Below, piece by piece: positions 41,655 to 53,700 of a stretch of DNA of 64,000 nt. Within the stretch, counting starts at the first letter, position 1. Every line of letters starts with the position of its first letter. The position numbers were made by a program, and so were the translations under genes. This DNA is from Siphonodentalium dalli (Eukaryota > Mollusca > Scaphopoda > Gadilida > Siphonodentaliidae): assembly GCA_032622095.1 (NCBI GenBank), contig CP136069.1, forward strand, positions 204,274,690-204,338,689, written 5' to 3'. The notes under the pieces were generated by a model, which did no database searches, was not told where the DNA came from, and saw nothing but the letters and a program-made list of their open reading frames with translations.

Positions 41655-44600
41655 TAGCTCAACTTTACTTTGTTAAGTTTGAGCTATTGCCATGGCTTTG
41701 TCGTCCGTCGTCCGTGTGTGCGTGTGTACGGGCGGCGTCAACAATAGAGTCTACAGGTCGTACCTTTGATCGGATCATTATGAAATTTATCATAGCTGTT
41801 GACATCAACATTTGTACCGGAATGATTCATTTTGGGGTCATACGGAAAAAAAACATGGCCGCCAGTGGCCATCTTAGATTTCAAAATTCAATCCATTAGC
41901 ACGGGCTACAGGCCGTACTGTTCATCTGATCGTCATGAAATTTGTCATGGATGTTAATATTGACATGTAGATGGGAACGAGTAATTTTGAGGTCATTCGG
42001 CCAAAAAACATGGCCGCCAGCAGCCATCTTCGATTTTACTCTTTGCATGACTAAATCCTTTAGCACGGGCTACAGGTCGTACCTTTAGTCTGATCGTCAT
42101 AAAATTTGTCATGGATGTTAACAATGACATGTAGATGAGAACGAGTCATTTTTGGGTTATTCGGGCAAAAAACATGGCCGCCAGCAGCCATCTTGGATTT
42201 TACTCTTTGTATGACTAAATCCTTTAGCACGGGCTACAGGTCGTACCTTTAGTCTGATAATCATGAAATTTATCATGGCTGTTGATATTGGAATGTAGAT
42301 GGGAACGAGTCATTTTGGGGTCATTCGGACAAAAAACATGGCCGCCAGCGGCCATCTTGGATTTCAAAATTTAATCCATTAGCACGGGCCACAGGTCGTA
42401 CTGATTGTCTGATCATCATGAAATTTGTCATGGATGATAATATTTACATGTAGATGGGAACGAGTAATTTTGGGGTCATTCGGCCAAAAAACATGGCCAC
42501 CAGCAGCCATCTTAGATTTTACTCTTTGTATGAGTAAATTCTTTATCACGGGCTGCAGGTCGTACCTTTAGTCTGATCATCATAAAATTTGTCATGGATG
42601 TTAATAATGACATGTAGATGGGAACGAGTCATTTTGGGGTCATTCGGCCAAAAAAGATGGCCGCCAGCAGCCATCTTGGATTTTACTCTTTGTATGACTA
42701 AATCCTTTAGCACGGGCTACAGGTCGTACCTTTAGTCTGATCATCATAAATTTTTCATGGCTGTTGAAATTGGAATGTAAATGGGAACGAGTCATTTTGG
42801 GGTCATTCGGACAAAAAACATGGCCGCCAGCGGCCATCTTGGATTTCAAAATTTAATCCATTAGCACGGGCCACAGGTCGTACTATTCGTCTGATCATCA
42901 TGAAATTTGTCCTGGATGTTAATATTGATATGTAGATGGGAACGAGTAATTTTGGGGTCATTTGGCGAAAAAACGTGGCCGCCAGCAGCCATCTTGGATT
43001 TTACTCTTTGTATGACTAAATTCTTTAGCACGGGCTACAGGTCGTACCTTTAGTCTGATCATCATAAAATTTGTCATGGATGTTAACAATGACATGTAGA
43101 TTGGAACGAGTCATTTTGGGGTCAATCGGCCAAAAAACATGGCCACCAGCAGCCATCTTGGATTTTACTCTTTGTATGACTAAATTCTTTAGCATGGGCT
43201 ACAGGTCGTACCTTTAGTCTGATCGTCATAAAATTTGTCATTGATGTTAATGATGACATGTAGATGGGAACGACTCATTTTGGGGTCATTCGGCCGAAAA
43301 CATGGCCGCCAGCAGCCATCTTGGATTTTACTTTTCTCTTCATGTCTATAAACTAGTATTAGACATTCAACTTTCCACATTCCTAATCGCTCCATTGACT
43401 GTAATATATTAAATTATTCCCTTTCCAAGTTGAGCTACAGTGTCATTGACACTTTCATTGGGTCATTCGGCCAAAAAACATGACCGCCAGCTGCCATCTT
43501 GGATTTTACTCTTTGTATGACTAAATCCTTTAGCACGGGCTACAGGTCGTACCTTTAGTCTGATCATCATGAAATTTGTCATGGCTGTTGAAATTGGAAT
43601 GTAGATGGGAACGAGTCATGGGAACGAGTAATTTTGGGGTCAATCGGCCAAAAAACATGGCCGCCAGCAGCCATCTGGGATTTTACTCTTTGTATGACTA
43701 AATCCTTTAGCACGGGCTACAGGTGGTACCTTTAGTCTGATCATCCTAAAATTTATCATGAATGTTAATAATGACATGTAGATGAGAACGAGTCATTTTG
43801 GGGTCATTCGGCCAAAAAACATGGCCGCCAGCAGCCATATTGGATTTTACTCTTTGTATGACTAAATTCTTTAGCACAGGCTACAGGTTGTACCTTTAGT
43901 CTGATCATCATGAAATTTGGCTTGGATGTTAACAATGACATGTAGATGGGAACGAGTCATTTTGGGGCCATTCGGCCGAAAAACATGGCCGCCAGCGGCC
44001 ATCTTTGATTTCAAAATTCAATTCATTAGCACGGGCTACAGGTCGTACTGTTTGTCTGATCATCATGAAATTTGTCATGGATGTTAATATTGACATGTAG
44101 ATGGGAACGATTAATTTTGGGGTCATTCGGCCAAAAAACATGGCCGCTGGTGGCCATCTTAGATTTTACTCTTTGCATGACTAAATCCTTTAGCACGGGC
44201 TACAGGTCGTACCTTTGGTCAGATCATCATGAAATTTGTCATGGATTTTAACAATGACATCTAAATGGGAACGAGTCATTTTGGGGCCATTCGGCCAAAA
44301 AACATGGCCGCCAGCAGCCATCTTGGATTTTACTCTTTGTATGACTAAATCCTTTAGCACGGGCTACAGGTCGTACCTTTAGTCTGATCATCATAAAATT
44401 TGTCCTGGCTGTTGAAATTGGAATGTAGATGGGAACGAGTCATTTTGGGGTCATTCGGAAAAAAACATGGCCACCAGCGGCCATCTTGGATTTCAAAATT
44501 CAATCCATTAGCACGGGCTACAGGTCGTACTGGACATCTGATCATCATGACATTTGTCGTGGGTGTTAATATTGACTTGTAGATGGGAACGAGTAATTTT

Positions 44601-45039
44601 GGGGTCATTCGGCCAAAAAACATGGCCGCTGTCAGCCATCTTAGATTTTACTCTTTGTATGACTAAATCCTTTAGCACGGGCTACAGGTCGTACCTTTAG
44701 TCTGATCATCATAAAATTTGTCATGGCTGTTGAAATTGACATGTAGATGGGAACGAGTGATTTTGGGGTTATTACGCATTAAAACATGGCTGCCAGCAGC
44801 CATTTTGGATTCTACCTTTTGCATGACTAAAGCTATCAAATGTTTTTGAATTGTTTGAAAACATAGCCGCCAGCAACCATCTTAGATTTTACTTTTATAT
44901 ACATGTATATATATATATTTTCATGTTGATAAACTAGTATTAGACATTCAACTTTCCACATTCCTAATCACTCCATCGACAGTAACACATTAAATTATTC
45001 CCATTCCAAGTTGAGCTACAGTGTCATTGACACTTTCAT
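41655..45039. mobile_element. Pearl/HINE-like element with ~19 core repeats, inserted in the 36-bp satellite
   Basis: Head TAGCTCAACTTTACTTTGTT...TTTGAGCTATTGCCATGG with a GTCGTCCGTCGTCCGTGTG microsatellite, then about 19 tandem ~160-bp units (CTACAGGTCGTACCTTTAGT, AACATGGCCGCCAGCAGCCA). An internal copy of the 3' end lies at ~43,380-43,460. The 3' end is CCAAGTTGAGCTACAG plus hairpin GTGTCATTGACAC and CTTTCAT. Flanking satellite sequence joins in register with no duplication (TTTT/ATTG). Known: Helentron-derived HINEs and bivalve pearl elements share this design. No Rep/helicase ORF, so non-autonomous. Confidence 0.75.
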
Positions 45040-46703
45040 ATTGTTACAGATGCCGTTCCATCCGGTGTGCCTTTTATTGTTACAGATGCCGTTACATCCG
45101 GTGTGCCTTTTATTGTTACAGATGCCGTTCCATCCGGTGTGCCTTTTATTGTTACAGATGGCGTTCCATCCGGTGTGCCTTTTATTGTTACAGATGGCGT
45201 TCCATCCGGTGTGCCTTTTATTGTTACAGATGCCATTCCATCCGGTGTGCCTACTATTATTGTTACAGATGGCGTTCCATCCGGTGTGCCTTTTATTGTT
45301 ACAGATGCCGTTCCATCCGGTGTGCCTTTTATTGTTACAGATGGCGTTCCATCCGGTGTGCCTTTTATTGTTACAGATGGCGTTCCATCCGGTGTGCCTT
45401 TTATTGTTACAGATGGCGCTCCATCCGGTGTGCCTTTTATTATTACAGATGCCGTTCCATCCGGTGTGCCTTTTATTGTTACAGATGCCGTTCCATCCGG
45501 TGTGCCTTTTATTGTTACAGATGGCGTTCCATCCGGTGTGCCTTTTATTGTTACAGATGGTGCTCCATCCGGTGTGCCTTTTATTGTTACAGATGGTGCT
45601 CCATCCGGTGTGCCTTTTATTGTTACAGATGGCGTTCCATCCGGTGTGCCTTTTATTGTTACAGATGGCGCTCCATCCGGTGTGCCTTTTATTGTTACAG
45701 ATGCCGTTCCATCCGGTGTGCCTTTTATTGTTACAGATGCCGTTCCATCCGGTGTGCCTTTTATTGTTACAGATGGCGTTCCATCCGGTGTGCCTTTTAT
45801 TGTTACAGATGGTGCTCCATCCGGTGTGCCTTTTATTGTTACAGATGGCGTTCCATCCGGTGTGCCTTTTATTGTTACAGATGGCGCTCCATCCGGTGTG
45901 CCTTTTATTGTTACAGATGGCGCTCCATCCGGTGTGCCTTTTATTGTTACAGATGCCGTTCCATCCGGTGTGCCTTTTATTGTTACAGATGGCGTTCCAT
46001 CCGGTGTGCCTTTTATTGTTACAGATGGCGCTCCATCCGGTGTGCCTTTTATTGTTATAGATGGCGCTCCATCCGGTGTGCCTTTTATTGTTACAGATGC
46101 TGTTCCATCCGGTGTGCCTTTTATTGTTACAGATGGCGCTCCATCCGGTGTGCCTTTTATTGTTACAGATGGCGCTCCATCCGGTGTGCCTTTTATTGTT
46201 ACAGATGGCGCTCCATCCGGTGTGCCTTTTATTGTTACAGATGGCGTTCCATCCAGTGTGCCTTTTATTGTTACAGATGGCGTTCCATCCGGTGTGCCTT
46301 TTATTGTTACAGATGCCGTTCCATCCGGTGTGCCTTTTATTGTTACAGATGGCGCTCCATCCGGTGTGCCTTTTATTGTTACAGATGGCGTTCCATCCGG
46401 TGTGCCTTTTATTGTTACAGATGGCGCTCCATCCGGTGTGCCTTTTATTGTTACAGATGGCGTTCCATCCGGTGTGCCTTTTATTGTTACAGATGGCGCT
46501 CCATCCGGTGTGCCTTTTATTGTTACAGATGGCGTTCCATCCGGTGTGCCTTTTATTGTTACAGATGGCGCTCCATCCGGTGTGCCTTTTATTGTTACAG
46601 ATGGCGTTCCATCCGGTGTGCCTTTTATTGTTACAGATGGCGTTCCATCCGGTGTGCCTTTTATTGTTACAGATGGCGTTCCATCCGGTGTGCCTTTTAT
46701 TAG
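45040..46703. repeat. 36-bp satellite array, right half (~45 units)
   Basis: Continues the same unit exactly where the left half stops (24 nt completing the interrupted unit). Units are more varied than on the left: GATGCCGTT, GATGGCGTT and GATGGCGCT types intermix, and one unit near 45,249 has a 3-nt insertion. Confidence 0.95.
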
Positions 46704-46850
46704 TGGCATTATTATACCCCCTTTAAAAAAAAAAGGGGGGTATACTGTTTTGCACCTGTCCGTCCATCCGTCTAGCCGTATGTCCATCCGATGTCTGTTC
46801 ATGTCATAACTTGACCAGTAGTGCTCAGACCTCAATGAAATTAGGTATGG
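46704..46850. repeat. TATACCCCC/GGGGGTATA hairpin and (CCGT)-type tract
   Basis: TTATACCCCCTTT...AAAGGGGGGTATACTG followed by CTGTCCGTCCATCCG matches the element head seen at 20,038. It directly abuts the satellite. Confidence 0.6.
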
Positions 46851-46984
46851 ATGTTCACTACTATGAGGACATTAAATATAGGGTTCCATCGTTTTGTTCA
46901 GATCTTCCATTCTAGAGTTATTCATCTTTGTTTATCTGGAAATGTTGGCTTTTTGGTCTGTCTTGTGTCTGTTCATGTCGTAAT

Positions 46985-47530
46985 TGTCGCTGTCGGACTT
47001 ACAACATATTGCCGTTATTATTGTTACAGATGGTGTTCCATCCGGTGTGCCTATTATTGGTGGCATTATCGTCGCTCTCGGACTTACAACCTATTGCCGT
47101 TATTATTGTTACAGATGGCGTTCCATCCGGTGTGCCTATTATTGGTGGCATTATCGTCGCTCTCGGACTTACAACCTATTGCCGTTATTATTGTTACAGA
47201 TGGCGCTCCATCCGGCGTGCCTATTATTGTTACAGATGGCGTTCCATCCGGTGTGCCTTTTATTGGAGGCATTATTGTCGCTCTCAGACTTACAACCTAT
47301 TGCTGTTATTATTGTTACAGATGGCGCTCCATCCGGCATGCCTATTATTGTTACAGATGGCGTTCCATCCGGCGTGCCTTTTATTGGAGGCATTATTGTC
47401 GCTCTTGGACTTACAACCTATTGCTGTTATTATTGTTACAGATGGCGTTCCATCCGGTGTGCCTATTATTGGTGGCATTATCGTCACTCTTGGACTTACA
47501 ACCTATTGCTGTTATTATTGTTGCTGGAAA
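46985..47530. repeat. Higher-order repeat containing the 36-bp satellite motif
   Basis: About five units of ~85-121 bp combine CGGACTTACAACCTATTGCC with one or two copies of the GTTACAGATGGCGTTCCATC motif and GGTGGCATTATCGTCGCTCT. Probably the ancestral context from which the pure 36-bp array expanded. Confidence 0.7.
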
Positions 47531-47579
47531 ACTACGCTGGGAACTACAGGGAACTACGCTGAAAGCACTCAACTCAATC

Positions 47580-47815
47580 AAGGTAATGAGCCGAAACGTA
47601 ATGTATAGCACAGAGTCAGAAATCTGTAATGAGCCGAAACATAATGTATAGCACAGAGTCAAAAATCTGTAACGAGCTGAAACGTAAAATATGCCTCAGA
47701 GTCAGAAATCTGTAATTATCTGAAACATAATAAGGAACTGAAACGTAATGAATGTGAAATACACTTAGTATGGCACAGAGTCGGCAATATGTAAGGAGCT
47801 GAAACATAATGTACA
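47580..47815. repeat. ~50-bp degenerate tandem repeat
   Basis: Repeats of GAGCCGAAACGTAATGTATA and CACAGAGTCAGAAATCTGTAA, about four to five copies. Confidence 0.7.
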
Positions 47816-47820
47816 TGACA

Positions 47821-47979
47821 TACAGTAATGCCCTAAATAATCGGCTCCATAACCACAGGATTTAGTCGGAAATATGGCTTTCCGATGAATGGTAACAAGC
47901 CATATTTCCGACTAAATCCTGAAAAGTTACCCATAATTCTGCTGTGGTTAAGGAGTCGATTATTTAGGGCATTACTGTA
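47821..47979. mobile_element. Tc1/mariner-like MITE (family C), internally deleted
   Basis: TACAGTAATGCCCTAAATAA and TTATTTAGGGCATTACTGTA termini. The left arm has lost the GGGTAAC segment present on the right. Confidence 0.75.
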
Positions 47980-48346
47980 CGCTTAGTTAGGGACCAGCTT
48001 AGTTAGGGACCAGCTTAGTTAGGGACCAGCTTAGTTAGGGACCAGCTTAGTTAGGGACCAGCCTGGAGGGAGACTTAGTTAGGGACCAGCCTGGAGGGAG
48101 ACTTAGTTAGGGACCAGCCTGGAGGGAGACTTAGTTAGGGACCAGCTTAGTTAGGGACGAGCCTGGAGGGAGACTTAGTTAGGGACGAGCCTGGAGGGAG
48201 ACTTAGTTAGGGACCAGCCTGGAGGGAGACTTAGTTAGGGACCAGCCTGGAGGGAGACTTAGTTAGGGACGAGCCTGGAGGGAGACTTAGTTAGGGACGA
48301 GCCTGGAGGGAGACTTAGTTAGGGACGAGCCTGGAGGGAGACTTGA
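47980..48346. repeat. 28/16-bp compound minisatellite
   Basis: Alternates the short unit TTAGTTAGGGACCAGC with the longer form adding CTGGAGGGAGAC. About 16 units in all, with GACCAG/GACGAG variants grouped in neighbouring copies. Confidence 0.9.
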
Positions 48347-48529
48347 TACCTCTAGGTTGGTCCCTACAATTAGAATGTCACAGAGTCAGCAATCTGTAAT
48401 GAGTCGAAATGTAAACAATTGTTTTACCAAATGAAATTTTTGTTTACCATATTCCAAAAGGGCTTGCCAAATTGAGGGTCATACACATAAAAACATAAAA
48501 GTTCATAATAATTAATATATTGTCACCAG

Positions 48530-48699
48530 GGACCAGCCCAAGCCTTGAAATAGCGTGTCTGTCATTTGCAGAATGAGGTCCCCCAGAGGGTGAATTTGGT
48601 GATGCTAGCCCACTATGCGGGGTAGCATCACTAAATTCACCCTCTGGGGACCTCATTCTGCAAATGACAGACACACTATTTCAAGGCTTGGGACCAGCC
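48530..48699. mobile_element. Short family A palindrome (48539-48690) with 9-bp target duplication
   Basis: The 152-bp palindrome begins CAAGCCTTGAAATAG and ends CTATTTCAAGGCTTG. GGACCAGCC occurs immediately on both sides (48530-48538 and 48691-48699). The flanking word also occurs in the nearby minisatellite, so insertion was into a diverged minisatellite-like unit. Confidence 0.8.
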
Positions 48700-48804
48700 A
48701 AGAGGGCGACTTGACTTTATAGTTTCTTTCGCTGATCCCATCAGATCTGTCTCGCCCTGTCGCCACATACTGACAAACAAATGCTATTTTTTTTCTTTAT
48801 TCAG

Positions 48805-49097
48805 CAGCGTATATGGAACCATCATACCGCTATACTCCACCGTCACAAAATAACGAACAACAACAAAATGTCTTAGTTCATCCAGTTACCAGAAATGTGA
48901 CACCGCAGCAGAATGTTACGCCAGCACCACAGATTAATGAGACTCGGGCTGATCTGCCTCCACCTTCATATGATGATGTCATGCTGAACAACCCGGCTCC
49001 ACCCCCTCGTCCGATGTCGGATGGGTACAGTGCTCCTCAACTCCCTCCTACGGATGCCTCTGAGCCACCTCCTCCACCTTACTCGAGCTGTATATGA
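48805..49097 (+). CDS. Candidate terminal exon: proline-rich cytoplasmic-type tail with two PPxY motifs
   Basis: A strong acceptor (TTTTTTTTCTTTATTCAG, ending 48804) opens into a frame that reaches TGA at 49095-49097. The frame includes an internal ATG at 48813, from which 94 residues follow. Seen: Gln/Asn/Pro-rich start, then PPPSYDD (PPSY) and a C-terminal PPPPPYSS (PPPY). Known: PPxY motifs bind WW domains such as those of NEDD4-type ubiquitin ligases and are common in cytoplasmic tails of small membrane proteins. An AATAAA lies at about 49,695. Inference: last exon of a plus-strand host gene, possibly a single-pass membrane protein; upstream exons not identified. It starts needing one base from the previous exon, so it cannot directly follow the exon at 24,351. 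Confidence 0.6.
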
Positions 49098-49102
49098 TCT
49101 CT

Positions 49103-49319
49103 TTAACCCTTTCATGACTGGAGCTTCCTGAAATTCAGCAAAAACCCTGTGCCAAAGCATTCTCTTATATATAAATTTACCTAACGATACCTTTAACTTG
49201 TAAGCCAGTGCATTCTCTTATATGCGAGGCTCCCTATTAGAGACTCACAATATATGAAAGAATGCACTGGCACAGGATCTTTAATGCTGCACCAGCGCAT
49301 CCCGTCATGAAAGGGTTAA
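49103..49319. mobile_element. Family B2 TTAA MITE in the putative 3' UTR
   Basis: TTAACCCTTTCATGACTGGA and GTCATGAAAGGGTTAA termini with TTAA at both ends. It contains a degenerate AGAGAATGCACTGGCACAGG palindrome. It begins six bases after the stop codon of the upstream exon. Confidence 0.75.
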
Positions 49320-49553
49320 AAATTACAAAAGCACAACCTCTTTGACACTTTCTACTGAATGGATTAATGCACTCAGTTATAAATGTATACATTGGAATAG
49401 TCTATTATTCATCTGGAGGGTTTTTACAGAAAAATAAGCAGACGACAGATAATACAAGGGCAGAAGAAGTCCTATTTATTGGAGGGAAATGTTCAGACAA
49501 TATGTTCAACAAACGAATGGTTGAATTTATTATCTGTACATTTCCTAAGGGAT

Positions 49554-49620
49554 AACTACTCGTCAATGATAACTACTCGTCAATGATAACTACTCGTCAA
49601 TGATAACTACTCGTCAGTAA
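49554..49620. repeat. 17-bp minisatellite (4 copies)
   Basis: GATAACTACTCGTCAAT is repeated four times, the last with one change. Confidence 0.95.
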
Positions 49621-49869
49621 AGAAATTGTTAAAAAGGTTAACAATCCATTTGAGATTTATTAAAATTAATAATGTAAATATTTATTGTTGAAAAAAATAA
49701 AAGATGGTGTACCTCTTCTCTGAACCTTCTGTACTGAACCAAAGGTATAATCCCTAAATTTAGTTTCATGGACAGATTGTGCATATTAAATAACATAGTA
49801 ATTAATTAGTATATATATATAATAAAATATTAATTAATTAATATATATATATAATAAAATAGTAATTAA

Positions 49870-50495
49870 TCTATTATATATTTTGGAAGATCTGTGTGTG
49901 TGTCTGTCTGTTCGCGATGGACTCGAAAACGACCGAACCGATTTCGATGAAACTTGGTACGTGGGGGTACTTTCGGCCGTGGAGTGGCATGGGCCTGTTA
50001 ATTTGCCTGTGCGACGTGACCTTGACCTTGAAATCGGGTCATTTCAAGGTCGAACGCCCGAGTATCACGGGATTTCGATGAAAATTAGTGTTTGGGGATA
50101 CTTTCGTGTGGGGAGTGTCGTAAGCATATTCGTTTGCCCGTGCGACGTGACATTGACCTTGAAATCGGGTCGATTCAAGGTCAAATCGCGAATTTTGATG
50201 GGATTTCGACGAAATTTGATACGTGGTGTTACTTTTGTCCACTGAGTGTTTTGGACGGGTCGAGTCGTGACCCCGACCTGACCTTGACCTTCAAAATGAT
50301 CAATTCGAGGTCAAATCGGGTAAAACCGGATGGATTTCGACAGGTACTTTTGTCGGGTAATTTTGTCCGGGCAGTGTTTTGTCCGGGTCAAATCGTGACC
50401 TGACCTGACCTTGACCTTCAAAATGGACAATTCAAGGTCAATTCGCCGAAAAGCAGAGGGGAAACAGCCCGGACGAAGTCGGGTCCACCTGCTAG
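49870..50495 (+). mobile_element. Non-autonomous Helitron
   Basis: Starts TCTATTATATATTTTGG after an A and ends CCACCTGCTAG before a T: the 5'-TC, CTAG-3' ends and A/T insertion site of Helitrons. A 3' hairpin (CCCGGAC-GAA-GTCGGG) lies 11 nt before the end. The body holds about three degenerate ~125-bp units with TGACCTTGACCTTGA. No Rep/helicase ORF. Confidence 0.85.
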
Positions 50496-50519
50496 TATAT
50501 ATATATATATATATCTAAT

Positions 50520-50775
50520 AAAATTGTAATTTTTAGTCAGCGGAACTTCTGTCACCAAGAAATAATTTTGAAAATGTTACTAGTTTTAGAATATTACAAT
50601 TTTTATCAAATATCTCTCCTTTAAAGAAGCGTTCAGGGTTCGAGGCTCATTTTACGGATCTTATTTAAATTCTAGTGCGTGAAATAACATGTTTGTAACA
50701 GGAAGTGCCATTTGAAAGACACTATTTAAATTTTTTTATTTTCTATGCATTTATTTCTTACCATATTGTTTTGAT
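50520..50775. other. Unannotated spacer
   Basis: AT-rich sequence between the Helitron and the next large element; nothing recognised. Confidence 0.3.
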
Positions 50776-50777
50776 GT

Positions 50778-53700
50778 TCTAGAGTAGTGTGGTCGTCAGA
50801 GAGTTCGACCCGGAAGAAATTGGTATAGAAGCGGTTTTGGTGTCATTCGACGCGGGTGAATCTCGTGTATAACATATTCAAAATCCGCTAAAATCCGCTT
50901 TGGGCAAAATTCAGGATCCAAGATGGCGTCCAACATGGCTGCCGTTAGTCAAAAGATACTCTGACTGAGATTAATCCGATAACAGTGAGAACAAATGTTG
51001 TCATATGTATACAAATGTATACATTTTTGCAAAGGTAAAATGTTGTGCCACCTGTTTATGGCAAAAATGGAACCCATCGTCCCAGATGGCCGCCAAAATG
51101 GCGGCCTAAACTCGAACATTTAAAGTATTTGCCTAATATCTTAAAGATCAATTCCTGTTGTTTGATAATGGTTCAGACTGGCGACATTGATTAGTCATAT
51201 TCATGTTAATTCATCATTGGAGCAATGAAAGATACCATAAATGGGGTCCCAGACTCATCTACACCCTCAAAAATTCGATTTTACAGAACGCGGTATAAAA
51301 TTCCACAAAACTCTCCATTGTGATTACAGTCATATATCAACAAGAAATGGACAGAACTGTACAATGTAAGTTGGCCATACCAATATCTATAAATATTCCA
51401 ATTCAATGAAACCCAAATTGGCGCTTTGTCTCAAAATGGCGGTCAAAATATGGAAAATGGCGGATATTGATCACAGTGTCATTCAATCCATTATAAGTAG
51501 TGGTTGATGAATAAAATTGACTAAATAAATACGAATGTATACCTCTTTATGATGCCATTATGCTAGCTCTATGTAAAAACTTAAAAATCAGTACCAGAAA
51601 TGGCCACCCGATGTGAAAAATACAATTTTCTATCACTTCTGTTTATCACTTGTTGCTCTCTGAACTGGGAAACAATGGGTATATTCTTTCAATGATCATT
51701 ACAGCAATGACATTTCTAATAGATTAGATCATAGTTTACTCCGGTCCTTCACTAATAAGTTATAACGAATGCGGTATGAAATTTAACCAAAATCGACTTT
51801 GGGGTTCTGGTCACATTTGATATTTAGGGATGAGCAGATCTTGTCTACAAAATAATTGATCGTTTCTTTTATTTGTGAACATTCCATCTCAAATAGACCA
51901 AAAGAAACAATAAATTTTATCTAATATGGCTTCCAAAACGAAAATGGTAGACGCTGCCCAGCTTAGTGAGTGGTGGATGCAGTTGATAGTTGGCTCATAT
52001 ACATCAAAACTATTTATTTTCAATCTTTTGGTGGCTTCCCGCGGGTTGACAAAATCTCGACTCATCAGTGCTATAATGTCGTATATCCATTATGGCGGGA
52101 AATGAGTATTTGATACCATTCGAATCGTGAGAAAAAATCCAATCCGATGGGCCAAACTGTCCTTGCATTGGATGACAAATATTCGCACAAACCAGTGAAG
52201 CAAATGTCGTATCTCCAGCTATCTTTACAATTATTCGTGCTATGAGGTCGTATGTCCAACAGCAGCCAATCGGACGCTTCATGTTGTCCACGTGACTTCT
52301 GTTTTGTGTTTGTGAATTCTAAAATGTGTGCTATATGGCAGTATCTCCATGTTAGTCACGTGATCATTTGGTGATTTAAATTTTGTGATTGTTCCACACA
52401 TTTCTGTATGATGATGCACATGGGTGAATTTTCATAGTGTAGAATAGGCACTTTTTAGTTCATAGACACATGCGATTGCCACCATATTTAGCTTAATCTG
52501 CATTTATTAGCACAACTTCATTATAGCACGGAAACGAATCGTCGCTGGCATACGCAAAATGTCATATCTCCAAAAAAGCTATTGTTTTTTTAAAGAAAAC
52601 GAGGGAATAAACAGAAAACAATATGTGGTTCAATGAACAGCTAATGTCAGTTTTCATTGGGATAAATACAACAATACGTCATGCTTTGTCAACATTAGGA
52701 GAAATGTTGTCTAAAAACTTCAACCTTCATTTTCTCGGAAAGTTGAAAATGTGGGTTACATTATAGCACTGATGCGACGAAATATGAACTATTCGGGCTC
52801 GGCCATCATTTTCAAGTTTCAAACTGGAACTAAATGTAGCCCATGGATTCCCCATTTCGACATGTAAGAAAAGTAGTTTTACTCTGATCTCTTCCCAGAT
52901 ATCAACTCTCCGGTAAATGGTGATCTCTTATGTTCTAGAAAATACGTGTGCCAAATACATATATGTATGAAGAAACTATCCCCATACATTGTTTACACAT
53001 CGACTCCGTAAGTATGTGGAGGTTTTCTTGGACAAGCGGGATTTTCAAACCTCGAAACCGTCCGTACAAACAATAAAAGTTAATAGGAAATGACGTTGGA
53101 TGTAGGTCTAGAGTACGTCGTCCGCATGAAATAGTTTTTGTGTCATTAATTTGCACATATTTCGTGCTCTGATGAGCATGGATGAACGCCTTATGTGGCA
53201 GTTTGATTGTCTAACATCAGGAAAATAACATGTTCATTGTTCACATTTCTTAGACAAACATGTTGTTAATCACCATGTTCATGTGGCATTTCTATCCAAT
53301 GACAACCTTGAAATGCCAGTTAATCAAGCTAAATGGTTGATACCTTTACGCCTACGGGTCAGATCCAGCCGTGACGCACATTGTGTCTACATATCATTGA
53401 TGAAATTTACTAAATGTGTAGAAGATATAGGTGCGTCTATATATGTACTAGAATGTTTCTATCCACATGTATATACCCACAATCGCATGACACGGAATTG
53501 TCACATAAAGTTTGAAGGGTATACAATGTACGTGCGAATTTTCATTTTTCCTCTTGATATTGAAGAAAATAATTTTACTTTGAAACTCCCCAGCTCCGAT
53601 AAACAACTTGCCCACCAATTAAGTAAACCCCAGATTATTCGCTTTTCCCTCCTGTCCTTTTCACTTTCGCCAGCACTGGAAAACCTATTATAGCCTGATG

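Noticed and set aside
39768-41899. 600-700 codon ORFs in all plus frames (and one minus frame) across the 36-bp array
   Set aside because: A 36-bp unit without stops keeps frames open automatically. The peptides are pure 12-residue repeats, exist in several frames at once and lack any start context or domain.
45011-46835. 350-600 codon ORFs on both strands over the right satellite half
   Set aside because: Same artefact as the left half; both strands open over identical units.
49883-50403. Overlapping 60-120 codon ORFs in the Helitron
   Set aside because: Arise from its degenerate internal repeats on both strands; no Rep or helicase motif.
53283-53693. 136-codon plus-strand ORF inside the large foldback element
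   Set aside because: No recognisable motif, no repeat of the frame in related copies and an overlapping minus-strand ORF; likely chance.
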